From NCBI GenBank assembly GCA_021838445.1, contig JAKCDU010000018.1:1-64000 (forward strand): 64,000 bases of DNA. Direction: 5' to 3'. Within the stretch, counting starts at the first letter, position 1. Every line of letters begins with the position of its first letter. Made by a program: the position numbers and the translations under genes. Of this stretch, positions 8,892-17,752 are shown in pieces. The notes under the pieces were generated by a model. That model ran no database searches. It was given only the letters and a program-made list of their open reading frames with translations, and was not told the DNA's origin. The stretch is from Actinomycetes bacterium. GTDB lineage: Bacteria; Actinomycetota; Acidimicrobiia; Acidimicrobiales; Palsa-688.

Positions 8892-9287
8892 TCATATCGC
8901 CACGACGGTCACCAGTCCTTCGAGGCCCATGAAGTCGCCGGCATTGCGCGTGTACAGGTCGAGCCCGTTGGCGTGTGCCGTCGCTGCGATCATGAGATCG
9001 GCGACACGTCGTCGATGCTTTCGTCCCGTGGCACTGACGGCGGCCACCACCTGCCCGTAGCTGCGTGCTGCGGCGGAGTCGAACGGAAGCGGTTCGATCT
9101 TCGATTCCACTTGTTGGACACGAGCCTGGCGCTCGGCCGCTTGTGCTGGATTTGACGCCAGGTGCGGGCCAGCTGCGAGCTCGGCCAGGGTCACGGCAGA
9201 GATGGCTATCTCGTCCGGGAGCGACTGGACCACGGCTGGATCGTCCCAATCAATGACGACTGACGTGTCCACCAGCCCGACGCTCAC
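8892..9287 (-). CDS. VapC-type PIN-domain toxin, second module
   Basis: From GTG 9287: VSVGLVDTSVVIDWDD...RVADLMIAATAHANGLDLYTRNAGDF; the longer 9467 ORF start overlaps the antitoxin and is unlikely. Confidence 0.88.
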   Translation of the reverse strand: MSVGLVDTSVVIDWDDPAVVQSLPDEIAISAVTLAELAAGPHLASNPAQAAERQARVQQVESKIEPLPFDSAAARSYGQVVAAVSATGRKHRRRVADLMIAATAHANGLDLYTRNAGDFMGLEGLVTVVAI

Positions 9288-9288
9288 C

Positions 9289-9537
9289 TCAGAGGCTCTG
9301 GTCGACGATCCCGTCGAGGTCGGCTCGGAACTTGCGCCGGTCGATGTGCGAAGTCCGCTCCGCCAGTGCCGTGATCTCGGCCCGGGGGACGAAGGTGCGG
9401 CGGCTGGGCCGGGCGGGGCGCAGCTCGGCGACCTGCTCACCATTCCGTGTGACGATGAATGTCTCACCGGCGATCACGGCGTCGATGACCTTGGCGTTGT
9501 TGTTTCGAAGCTCCCGCTGGGGGACGATCCTGGTCAC
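9289..9537 (-). CDS. Phd/YefM-type antitoxin
   Basis: MTRIVPQRELRNNNAKVIDAVIAGETFIVTRNGEQVAELRP, directly upstream of PIN toxin. Confidence 0.9.
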   Translation of the reverse strand: MTRIVPQRELRNNNAKVIDAVIAGETFIVTRNGEQVAELRPARPSRRTFVPRAEITALAERTSHIDRRKFRADLDGIVDQSL

Positions 9538-9546
9538 GGGATCACT

Positions 9547-9573
9547 GTAGCAGGGTGTGCTACGCGATGCTAC
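9547..9573. promoter_or_regulatory. Operator candidate of vapBC-2, three half-sites
   Basis: GTAGCA-GGGTG-TGCTAC inverted repeat (9547-9563) plus another TGCTAC at 9568-9573. Confidence 0.55.
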
Positions 9574-9630
9574 CCGCTCCTGATGGCTCGGTAGCCGAGG
9601 TTCACCGGTTGTCGTTCAATCGCGACCCGG

Positions 9631-9659
9631 CGGTTCGTATCCTGGGAGGTCAGGACCAC
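9631..9659. repeat. 29-bp direct repeat copy 2
   Basis: CGGTTCGTATCCTGGGAGGTCAGGACCAC; see 8839-8867. Confidence 0.85.
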
Positions 9660-9729
9660 CGAGCCGGCGCCTCGCCACGGTCGCCAGCCGACGGGTCGGC
9701 CGGAGGAGCGGTGCAGTTAGGCTCGGGGG

Positions 9730-10053
9730 GTGATGGCCCCGGACTTCGGCTCCTCGCCCGACTCGCCCCAATCTCTCGACTACTCCGCCGACGAGGCGGC
9801 CCTGGCCGAGGCCTCGGCGGAGCTCGACGCGGTCGAAGCGGCCCTGTCTCGCCTCGAGGATGGCTCGTTCGAGCGCTGCGAGGTGTGCGGCGACCGGGTC
9901 GGCCCGGAGCGGCTTCGCGCCGACCCCCTGCTCACCCGCTGCGGCCGCCACGCACAGACGGGGGAGTACGACGAGGGGTCCGGGCCGGCCACAGTCGAGG
10001 ACCGGCCGGGCGACACCGCCGGGGACGACACCGGCGATCCAGTCGAGGGCTGA
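9730..10053 (+). CDS. TraR/DksA-type zinc-finger protein
   Basis: AALSRLEDGSFERCEVCGDRVGPERLRADPLLTRCGRHA. Confidence 0.8.
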   Translation: MMAPDFGSSPDSPQSLDYSADEAALAEASAELDAVEAALSRLEDGSFERCEVCGDRVGPERLRADPLLTRCGRHAQTGEYDEGSGPATVEDRPGDTAGDDTGDPVEG

Positions 10054-10122
10054 CTGCCCCACGGGCCCGTCGGCCGGTCGGACCACCCGGGCGGCAACTG
10101 CGGCTCACTGCGGGGTCGCAAC

Positions 10123-11496
10123 CTACAGCGGGCCGTTGCCGTGCTTCCTCGTCACCAGCTTCTCCCGCTTGGTGGAAAGCAGGCGCAGCGCCGAGGCCAC
10201 CGCCCGCCGCGAGTCGGCGGGGTCGATGACCTCGTCGATGAACCCCCGTTCGGCGGCTACGTAAGGGTTGAGGTAACGGTCCTCGTACTCGACCTGGAGC
10301 CGGGCCTGGGTCTCGGCGTCCTCGCGCCGGTGGAGTATCTGCACCGCTCCCTGAGCTCCCATGACGGCCACCTGGGCCGACGGCCAGGCCAGGCAGATGT
10401 CGTTGCCCATACCCTTCGAGTCCATGACGATGTAGGCGCCGCCGAAGGCCTTGCGCAGGATGAGGCAGACCCGCGGGACCGTGGCCTCGGCGTAGGCGAA
10501 GACGAGCTGGGCCCCGTGGCGGATCATCCCCCTCCACTCGAGATCCTTGCCCGGCATGAACCCGGGGGTGTCGACCAGGGTGAGCAGCGGCACGTTGAAC
10601 GAGTCGCAGAACGCTACGAACCGGGCCCCTTTCTGCGACGCCGCGATGTCGAGGGTGCCGGCCATCGACTGGGGCTGGTTGGCGACGACTCCCACCGGGA
10701 ACCCGTCTATCCGGCACAGGGCGGTCACCAGCTGCGGGGCCCAGGCGGCCCGCAGCTCGAGGAGCTCGCCGTCGTCGGCCACCTCGCGCACCACGTCCCG
10801 CACGTCGTAGGAGCCGGTGGCGGTCATGGGCAGGAGGTCCCGGAGGTCCGGGGTGCTGCGCTCCCGGGGGTCGCCACTCGGCCAATAGGGCGGTTCGCAG
10901 TCGGCGTGGTCGGGCAGGTAGTCGAGCAGCGCCGCCACCTCCTCCAGCGCCCCTCCGACATCGGCCGCCACCATGGCCGCCACCCCCGAGGAGCGGGTGT
11001 GGACCCTCTGGCCGCCCAGCTCCCCCGGGGCCAGACGCTGCCCGGTCCACTCCCGCACCGCGGCGGGACCCGACACGTAGGCCACCGCCGCGTCGGTCAT
11101 GACCACGGCGTCGGCCATTCCCAGCAGGAGGGCCGGTCCGGAGACGGCCAACCCGTAGGTGACGACCACCACCGGGACGATGCCCGAGCAGCCGGCCAGG
11201 GCCCGGGCCGCTCGCCCCCAGCCGTCGAGGGAGGCCACCCCCTCGACGATGTCGGCCCCCGACGACGCCAACACCACGACCAGAGGCAACCGCTGGGCCA
11301 GGGCCATGGCCGCCGCCGCGGCGACGGTCTCGCTGTCGGCGGCGGCCAACGCCCCCCGGCGGACGTCCTCGTCGACCGAGACCAGGACCACCTTGCGGTC
11401 GGTGCCGGGGAGCCGGCTGAGCCCGGCGCGGGTGCCGCCCGGCACACCCGCCCTCAGCGACAGTAGGGGGGTCCCGGCGTTGCTCGAGGTTGACAC
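10123..11496 (-). CDS. Acyl-CoA (propionyl/acetyl-CoA) carboxylase carboxyltransferase subunit
   Basis: VANQPQSMAGTLDIAASQKGARFVAFCDSFNVPLLTLVDTPGFMPG... RKAFGGAYIVMDSK. Confidence 0.9.
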   Translation of the reverse strand: MSTSSNAGTPLLSLRAGVPGGTRAGLSRLPGTDRKVVLVSVDEDVRRGALAAADSETVAAAAAMALAQRLPLVVVLASSGADIVEGVASLDGWGRAARALAGCSGIVPVVVVTYGLAVSGPALLLGMADAVVMTDAAVAYVSGPAAVREWTGQRLAPGELGGQRVHTRSSGVAAMVAADVGGALEEVAALLDYLPDHADCEPPYWPSGDPRERSTPDLRDLLPMTATGSYDVRDVVREVADDGELLELRAAWAPQLVTALCRIDGFPVGVVANQPQSMAGTLDIAASQKGARFVAFCDSFNVPLLTLVDTPGFMPGKDLEWRGMIRHGAQLVFAYAEATVPRVCLILRKAFGGAYIVMDSKGMGNDICLAWPSAQVAVMGAQGAVQILHRREDAETQARLQVEYEDRYLNPYVAAERGFIDEVIDPADSRRAVASALRLLSTKREKLVTRKHGNGPL

Positions 11497-11545
11497 GACG
11501 TTCAGACTCCCACGGCGGGACGGCGGTTACGGAGTGGCCTGAACT

Positions 11546-12112
11546 TCACCAGCCCGGTCCGACCGCCTCCCGGGGCTGCTCGGCCGCCCCGAGAGGGGCC
11601 TCGCCGGGCTCGTCCGGTGCTTCGTCGCCGGCGTCGGGCTCGCCCGTCTCGAGCCCTCTGGCCATGAGAAACCCCCGGGCCCGTTCGGACAACGGGTAGC
11701 GCGCCACCAGTTCCCAGAACCGCGGTCCGTGACCGGCGACGCTCAGATGGGCCATCTCGTGGACGATCACGTAGTCGACCACCCACAGGGGTTCGCGGGC
11801 CAGACGGGCCGAGATGCGGATGGTGCGCTGGGCCGGGGTGCAACTCCCCCAGCGGCTCTCCTGATTCTCCACCCAGCGGATGGAGTCGGGTGTCTCCAGG
11901 CCGTACTGGCGGGCCAGGAACCGGGCCCGGGCGGTGAGGTCGATACCCGACGTGGAGGCCCGGCGCTCGAAGCGGGCGACCATCTCGGTGACCCACCGCT
12001 GCTCCTCGGCCTGGCTCATCCGGGCCGGTATGTGCACCCGTAGCACGCCGTCCGCGAGCCGGGCCTGCACCGTCTTGCGCCGCCGGGGGCTGCGTATCAC
12101 CTCTACCTTCAT
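11546..12112 (-). CDS. YgjP-like/DUF45 (SprT-like) metallopeptidase
   Basis: VIVHEMAHLSVAGHGPRFWELVARYPL (HExxH). Confidence 0.85.
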   Translation of the reverse strand: MKVEVIRSPRRRKTVQARLADGVLRVHIPARMSQAEEQRWVTEMVARFERRASTSGIDLTARARFLARQYGLETPDSIRWVENQESRWGSCTPAQRTIRISARLAREPLWVVDYVIVHEMAHLSVAGHGPRFWELVARYPLSERARGFLMARGLETGEPDAGDEAPDEPGEAPLGAAEQPREAVGPGW

Positions 12113-12206
12113 GACGGCGAAGGTAGCCCCGGGCAGTGACGGTCAGCGACGATGACCGCTTCCCATCCCGCCCGGGGCCGCGGGTTGGGGCCGTCCCGGC
12201 GGTCGG

Positions 12207-12899
12207 TCAGAGGCGGTTCGGGTCGGGGTCGCCGTCGCGGCCCGGGGACCGGCCGCGGTCGCCACCGCCGCCGGGCTCGGGGGCCCCGTCGAGCAGGTCC
12301 ACGGCCTCCTCGAGGGCCAGCGTGTCGTCTTGGGCCCGGGCCCGGTAGCCGCAGAGGTGCTCGACGTGGTGGTCGGCCCGGCCGAGCAGGCGGGCCAGGG
12401 CTCGCACCACGCCCCCGTGGCTGACCACCACGGCCCGGACCGGGTCGCCGTCGAACGAGGGGCGCGACGGGTGCTGCGGCCGTCCCTCGGATGCGCAGAT
12501 GGTGGCCACCCGGCTCGCCGCGGCCAGCACCCGGGCGTCGAAGTCGGCCCGGCTCTCCCCGCCGGGAGGGCGGCTGAGCTGACCGGCGTCGAAGGCGGCG
12601 AGCTCATCGGGCCATTCCTGCATGATCTCGGCGCGCGTCCGGCCGCTCCAGTGGCCGACGTCGAACTCGCGCAGGAGCGGCTCGATGCGATGGGTGGTGC
12701 CCGGCGCCAGGAGCTCACCGGTCTGGCGGGCGCGAGCCAGGTCGGAGGTGATGACCAGGTCCACCGGCCCCATCATCGACGCCGCCCACGAGGCCTGGGC
12801 CCGTCCCTCGGGGGACAGAGGCGGATCGGCCTGGCCCTGCCAGCGCCCCTCGACATTCCAGGCCGACAGGGCGTGCCGGATCAGGGTCACCCTCGCCAT
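12207..12899 (-). CDS. Histidine phosphatase family protein
   Basis: VTLIRHALSAWNVEGRWQGQADPPLSPEGRAQA. Confidence 0.9.
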   Translation of the reverse strand: MARVTLIRHALSAWNVEGRWQGQADPPLSPEGRAQASWAASMMGPVDLVITSDLARARQTGELLAPGTTHRIEPLLREFDVGHWSGRTRAEIMQEWPDELAAFDAGQLSRPPGGESRADFDARVLAAASRVATICASEGRPQHPSRPSFDGDPVRAVVVSHGGVVRALARLLGRADHHVEHLCGYRARAQDDTLALEEAVDLLDGAPEPGGGGDRGRSPGRDGDPDPNRL

Positions 12900-12957
12900 C
12901 TGGAGATGGTACCGGGCCGCTGAGCTACCCTGTGAGCCGGATCACCAGGAAAAAGGG

Positions 12958-13299
12958 ATGACGAATTCCGACATGGACGGAGGCCCGCTCCGGCCGCCTA
13001 CCGATGACAGCGTAGGGGTGCCGCCCGTCCCCGTCGCCTCGCATGGCGCCGATGCTGGTCCCGTCGTCCGCCTGCTGCTGTTCGCGGCGGCCCGCCAAGC
13101 CGCCGGCACCAGCCAGGTGGAGGTCGTCGCCTCCACCGTCGGGGAGGTCCTGGAGCAGGCCCGGAGCCGCTTCGGCCGTACTTTCTCCGAGGTCCTCGAC
13201 GGGTCGCGGGTCTGGCTCAATGGGGAGCCCTCCGAGCTGACGGCCCCTCTCCGCGGCGGCGACGAGGTGGCGGTCCTGCCCCCGGTGTCAGGTGGCTGA
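12958..13299 (+). CDS. MoaD/ThiS-family protein
   Basis: VRLLLFAAARQAAGTSQ...LRGGDEVAVLPPVSGG, C-terminal GG. Confidence 0.88.
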   Translation: MTNSDMDGGPLRPPTDDSVGVPPVPVASHGADAGPVVRLLLFAAARQAAGTSQVEVVASTVGEVLEQARSRFGRTFSEVLDGSRVWLNGEPSELTAPLRGGDEVAVLPPVSGG

Positions 13300-14182
13300 G
13301 GCCGTGTCGGTGGCCCCCTCCCCGGCCCGCCGCCCCCGACCGCCCCGGGGCCAGGCGTCGACCCGGTCGGGCGCCGCCGCCCCCCGGGCGCGCTCGGGGA
13401 TCAAGCGGCGGGTAACGACGCGACCGGTCCGGGCTGTGGTCCCGGCCGCGGCCGGGTTGGTCTGGGCCCTGGCCCTGCTCGGCGCGGTAGCCGCCTCTTC
13501 GCTCCTGACGGCACTGGTGATGCTCCCGGTGGCGTTGCTGGCCACCGCCACCGGTATCCGCGCCACCGAATCGAAGCGCAAGAAGCGCTCCCACCGGCCC
13601 TCCACGCTGCTCCTGGTGGCTCTGGCGGTGTGCGTCGTGGACCCCGTGGCGGCGCTCGGGGGACCGCTCGTCGGCCTAGCCGTGGGGCTGGCGTCGGCCG
13701 GGGCGTTGGCGGTGATGGTGATGGTGTCGGTGTTCACCGTGTCGGTTCGTCCCGCCCGGACGGCCGCCTCCCGGCTGCTCGTGGTGCTGGCTCCGGCATC
13801 GGCGGCGACGGGACTGGTGCTGGCCCGCCATCAAGGTTCGACCCTCGCCCTGTTCCTCGTTCTGGCCGTCCTGGCCTACGACGTGGCGGCCTTCGTCATG
13901 GGTAACGGGCGCAGCGCCTGGGGGGGGCCGGTGGGCGTCGGTTTCGCCGCGGTTGGCGTGGCGGTAGTGGCGGTGTTCGCCTCGGCCATCCTGGACCCTC
14001 CCATGTCGGGGTCGAGGCCGTGGCTGATGTTTGCCGTGCTGGCCGCCGCCGCTTTCCTCGGCGTCCGCCTGTGCCAGTGGGCCGTGGGCGCCCAGCGTCT
14101 GCCGGCCCTGCGCCGGTTGGACTCCCTGTCGGCGGCCGCCCCAGCGTGGTTCGTGATGGCCGCCGTGGTGCTCCACCGCTAG
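13292..14182 (+). CDS. Polytopic membrane protein, possibly CdsA-like
   Basis: Multiple hydrophobic segments; YDVAAFVMGNGRSAWGGPVGVGFAAVGV weakly resembles the CdsA signature; starts within the MoaD-like ORF. Confidence 0.6.
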   Translation: MAEAVSVAPSPARRPRPPRGQASTRSGAAAPRARSGIKRRVTTRPVRAVVPAAAGLVWALALLGAVAASSLLTALVMLPVALLATATGIRATESKRKKRSHRPSTLLLVALAVCVVDPVAALGGPLVGLAVGLASAGALAVMVMVSVFTVSVRPARTAASRLLVVLAPASAATGLVLARHQGSTLALFLVLAVLAYDVAAFVMGNGRSAWGGPVGVGFAAVGVAVVAVFASAILDPPMSGSRPWLMFAVLAAAAFLGVRLCQWAVGAQRLPALRRLDSLSAAAPAWFVMAAVVLHR

Positions 14183-14234
14183 CGGTAGTTCCCGAGGCAA
14201 GCTTCGGCCGGCTTCTGCGGTACCCTCGGTTCAG

Positions 14235-14762
14235 ATGGCTCAGCTTTCGGAAGTCACCGAACCGGGGTTCCTCGAGGGTCTGGAGGTGTGGCCCATCGAG
14301 CAGGTGCGGGTCCATCGCGAGACGGCGACGGCGCTCGAGACGGCGCTGTCGTTCCTGCGCCGCATGACCCAGGGTCGGCTCGACATCGTCCTGGCCGAAC
14401 GCGATCAGCGGGCCAGCGGTCAGCCCGCCGACCTGCACGACCTGGTCGAGCGGCTACCGAGCATCCTGAGCGGCAACGTCCACGCCCCCGGCGCCGGACG
14501 CCTTTCCGCGGTGTTCGCCCCCGGCGGGGCCGAATCCGGTCTCGAAGAGGACTTGGAGGAAATCCTCCCCTCCGGCCGGATCGGCTCCCTGCCCGACCTC
14601 TCCGATGAGGAGCTCGACGAGGTGGCCGGCCGGCTCACCGAGTTCGAGCACACGGTGTCGGCGCGGCGGCGCGCCGTGCTCGACGTGCTCGACCGCTTGC
14701 AGGACGAGATCGTTCGGCGTTACCGCACCGGCGAGGCGACGGTAGACACTCTGTTGTCGTGA
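14235..14762 (+). CDS. rsiG: RsiG-like c-di-GMP-binding anti-sigma factor
   Basis: Helical protein with exact E(X)3S(X)2R(X)3Q(X)3D at residues 35-50 (ETALSFLRRMTQGRLD) and near-copy at 138-153 (EHTVSARRRAVLDVLD); neighbours are XRE, mshA, proC. Confidence 0.75.
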   Translation: MAQLSEVTEPGFLEGLEVWPIEQVRVHRETATALETALSFLRRMTQGRLDIVLAERDQRASGQPADLHDLVERLPSILSGNVHAPGAGRLSAVFAPGGAESGLEEDLEEILPSGRIGSLPDLSDEELDEVAGRLTEFEHTVSARRRAVLDVLDRLQDEIVRRYRTGEATVDTLLS

Positions 14763-14934
14763 CCGGGACCGGCCCACCCCGCTTGGTCCTGGTGGTCGAC
14801 GACGACGGGATGACCCCCAGGCCGTGCCGGTGCTCGACGCCGAGGCCCGGCCGGCGCGAGCCGGCGCTTTGCTCCCCGAGCCCTCAGCGCCTTTCGAGCT
14901 GCTCGAGTTCGTCGGGGAGATGATCGCGCTGTGA
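14759..14934 (+). pseudogene. Small coupled ORF with apparent -1 frameshift (about 58 aa if corrected)
   Basis: GTG at 14759 overlaps the upstream TGA; VTGTGPPRLVLVVDDDG continues in the -1 frame as DDPQAVPVLDAEARPARAGALLPEPSAPFELLEFVGEMIAL, ending at TGA 14932-14934, which overlaps the XRE start. Confidence 0.45.
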
Positions 14935-15365
14935 CCTCGGTCTTCCCCGACCCCTGGCGGGAGCTCGGCGAGTTCATCCGCGAGCAGCGTTCGGTGGCCC
15001 GGCTCTCGGTCCGGCGGCTGTCCGACATGGCGGGTATCTCGAACCCCTACCTGAGCCAGATCGAACGAGGTCTGCGGCGGCCCTCGGCCGAGATCCTCCA
15101 GCAGATAGCCAAGGCCCTCGAGCTGTCGGCGGAGACCCTCTACGTGAGAGCCGGGATCCTCGACGCCAAGGAACCGGGTGGTGACCTGACCGAGGCCATC
15201 CTCGCCGACCCGCACCTGAACGCCGAGCAGAAGCACACCCTTCTGCGCATCTACACGTCGTTCCGCCGCGAGCACACCGATCCCGATGAGGGCCGCCCGG
15301 GCTCGCCGCCGTCGACTCCCCGGCCCGACGACGCGGTGATCGGCCCGGTAGGTGATCAGACGTGA
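14931..15365 (+). CDS. XRE-family HTH regulator
   Basis: VARLSVRRLSDMAGISNPYLSQIERGLRRPSAEILQQIAKAL. Confidence 0.92.
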   Translation: MTSVFPDPWRELGEFIREQRSVARLSVRRLSDMAGISNPYLSQIERGLRRPSAEILQQIAKALELSAETLYVRAGILDAKEPGGDLTEAILADPHLNAEQKHTLLRIYTSFRREHTDPDEGRPGSPPSTPRPDDAVIGPVGDQT

Positions 15366-16627
15366 CCCCCCGGCGCCTGGGCATCCTGTCCATGCACACG
15401 TCCCCGCTGGCCCAGCCGGGCACCGGCGACGGGGGAGGGATGAACGTCTATGTCCGGGAGCTGGCCACCGCACTGGCCCGCTCCGGTGTCGAATGCGAGG
15501 TGTTCACCCGGGCCGAGCGGCCCTCCGACCCGGCCGTGGTGACCGTCGAGCCCGGTTTCCGGGTGCACCACGTGCCTACCGGGCCGCTCGCCGAGGTGGC
15601 CAAGGAGGAGCTCCCCGGCCTGGTCGACGAGTGGACCGAGGCCGTCGGCTGGCGCCTCGAGCGCCTAGAAGCCGAGGGTCGCCCGGTGGCCGCCCTCCAC
15701 GCCAACTACTGGCTGTCGGGCGTGGCCGGTCACCGGCTCAAGCACCGGTTGGAGTTGCCGCTGCTCGTCACCTTCCACACCCTGGACCGGGTCAAGGCCG
15801 ACGCCAGCCCCGAGGCCATCTCCTTCGCCGAGCCGGCCCGGCGGGCGACGGCCGAAGCCGAGATAGTCGGCTGCTCCGACGCCGTCCTGGCGTCGTGTTC
15901 GGTGGAGGCCGACCAGCTGATCGAGCTGTACGGGGCGCCCCCCGAGCGCATCGCCCTCGTCGCACCGGGGGTCGAACACGCCTTCTTCGCTCCCGGTGAC
16001 CAGGTCCAGGCCCGTCGGGCCGTCGGCCTGCCCATCGAGGTGCCGCTGGTCCTGTTCGTGGGCCGCATCCAGCCCCTGAAGGGGCCCTCCCTGGCGGTGG
16101 ACACCCTGGCCGCGGCCCGCCGTTTCGGGGGTCGGGCCGGTCGGGCCTCCTTGGTGCTCGTAGGAGGCCCGAGCGGACCTCACGGCGCCGACGAGCTCGA
16201 CGCCGTCCAGCGCTCCATCGAGCGTCACGGCCTGCAGCGCCAGGTGCGCATACTGGCCCCGCAACGCCACGAAACTCTTTCCACATATTTTCGGGCCTGC
16301 GATCTGTGCCTGGTGCCCAGCCACTCCGAGTCCTTCGGCCTGGTCGCGCTGGAGGCCGCGGCATGCGGACGGCCGGTCGTCGCGGCCGCCGTGGGGGGCC
16401 TCACCACCATCGTTGAGGACGCCCGGACCGGGTTCCTCGTGGACGGCCGAGACCCCGCTGACCTGGCCCGACCCGTGGCGTCGATACTCAACGACGCCGA
16501 TCTGGCGGCCCGTCTCGGCCGCCACGCGGCCCGGTCCTCGCGGGCCTACACCTGGCGTCAGGCGGCCACCGACCTGTGGTCGCGGGTGGTCGAATTGACC
16601 CGTTCCGAGCTGGTCGCCTGCGGGTAG
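15362..16627 (+). CDS. mshA: D-inositol-3-phosphate glycosyltransferase (MshA-like, GT4)
   Basis: GDGGGMNVYVRELATAL... FVGRIQPLKGP... PSHSESFGLVALEAAACGRPVVAAAVGGL. Confidence 0.88.
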   Translation: MTPRRLGILSMHTSPLAQPGTGDGGGMNVYVRELATALARSGVECEVFTRAERPSDPAVVTVEPGFRVHHVPTGPLAEVAKEELPGLVDEWTEAVGWRLERLEAEGRPVAALHANYWLSGVAGHRLKHRLELPLLVTFHTLDRVKADASPEAISFAEPARRATAEAEIVGCSDAVLASCSVEADQLIELYGAPPERIALVAPGVEHAFFAPGDQVQARRAVGLPIEVPLVLFVGRIQPLKGPSLAVDTLAAARRFGGRAGRASLVLVGGPSGPHGADELDAVQRSIERHGLQRQVRILAPQRHETLSTYFRACDLCLVPSHSESFGLVALEAAACGRPVVAAAVGGLTTIVEDARTGFLVDGRDPADLARPVASILNDADLAARLGRHAARSSRAYTWRQAATDLWSRVVELTRSELVACG

Positions 16628-16873
16628 CCGTTCCCCCCTGTAGGCCGCGCCGGGCCCTTGCCCGCCACCGGGTCCCCCGATACCCTCGGCCTCGCTGCCG
16701 CCCGCGGCCCTGGCCGAACGGCGAGTTCGCTCGGGGAAGTGCGAACCAACCGATCGGCTATCCCGGGCGGTGGCGTCGCGGCCCGCGAATCGGACCCGAG
16801 CCGCGGAGCGGTCCGGGGGCGCCCGGACCGCCAGGGGCGAGCCCGCGGGCGGCCGCCACCTAAGGTTTCCACC

Positions 16874-17752
16874 ATGTCCAACTCGGTGTCGGAGCCGCTC
16901 CTGCTCATCGGCGGGGGGCGGATGGGGGAGGCTCTGGCCGCCGGCCTGACCCGCAACGGGTGGGACCGGGCTGCGCTGGTGGTCGTCGAGGCCGTGGCGG
17001 CCCGGCGGGAGGCGCTGGGGCAAGCCGGTCTGCAGACCGCGGCGACCATCGGGGACGGTCTGCGGGCGCTGTGCGAGGCGCGTCGGGAGGTGGCCGGCGC
17101 CGGGTCGGGCGTCGGTGCCGTCGTCGCCGTCAAGCCCCACGACGTCGAAGCCGTCAGCCGGGAGCTGGCCGGGCTGGTGAGCGGCGCGGCTGGAGGCGAC
17201 CTGCCCCCCGTCGGCCGGGTCCTGTCCATCGCCGCCGGGGTGACCCTCGAGGACCTTGATTCCTGGCTCGCGCCCATGGTCGCCCTGCGTGCCATGCCCA
17301 ACACCCCGGCCCTGGTGGGGGCGGCCGCGTCGGTGGTGTCGGCGGGGCGGCGAGCCAGCGAGGCCGATGTCGAGTGGGCCGCCGAGGTGTTGTCCGCGGT
17401 CGGCTCGGTGACGGTCCTGCCGGAGTCCGCGCTCGACGCCGTGACCGGCCTGTCGGGATCGGGGCCGGCCTACGTGTTCCTGGTGGCCGAGGCCCTGATA
17501 GACGCCGGGGTGCTGGCCGGCCTGGCCCGTCCGGTGGCCCGCGACCTGGCCGTGCAGACCCTGCTCGGCTCGGCTCGGCTCCTGGCCGAGACCGGTGAGG
17601 AACCGGCCGCTCTGCGGGCCGGGGTCACCTCCCCGGGGGGCACCACCGCCGCCGGTCTACGGGCCCTGGAGGGCGCCGGGGTGCGCTCGGCCCTGCTCGA
17701 GGCCGTCATGGCCGCCACCGAGCGGGCCCGCCAGCTCGGCCAGCGGCACTGA
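16874..17752 (+). CDS. proC: Pyrroline-5-carboxylate reductase
   Basis: LLIGGGRMGEALAAGL... MPNTPALVGAAASVVSAG... AVTGLSGSGPAYVFL... VTSPGGTTAAGL. Confidence 0.95.
   Translation: MSNSVSEPLLLIGGGRMGEALAAGLTRNGWDRAALVVVEAVAARREALGQAGLQTAATIGDGLRALCEARREVAGAGSGVGAVVAVKPHDVEAVSRELAGLVSGAAGGDLPPVGRVLSIAAGVTLEDLDSWLAPMVALRAMPNTPALVGAAASVVSAGRRASEADVEWAAEVLSAVGSVTVLPESALDAVTGLSGSGPAYVFLVAEALIDAGVLAGLARPVARDLAVQTLLGSARLLAETGEEPAALRAGVTSPGGTTAAGLRALEGAGVRSALLEAVMAATERARQLGQRH

Noticed and set aside
8839-9659. 29-bp repeat as a tRNA 3' fragment because of GGTTCGTATCC
   Set aside because: T-arm-like core, but flanks do not form a proper T-stem or acceptor.
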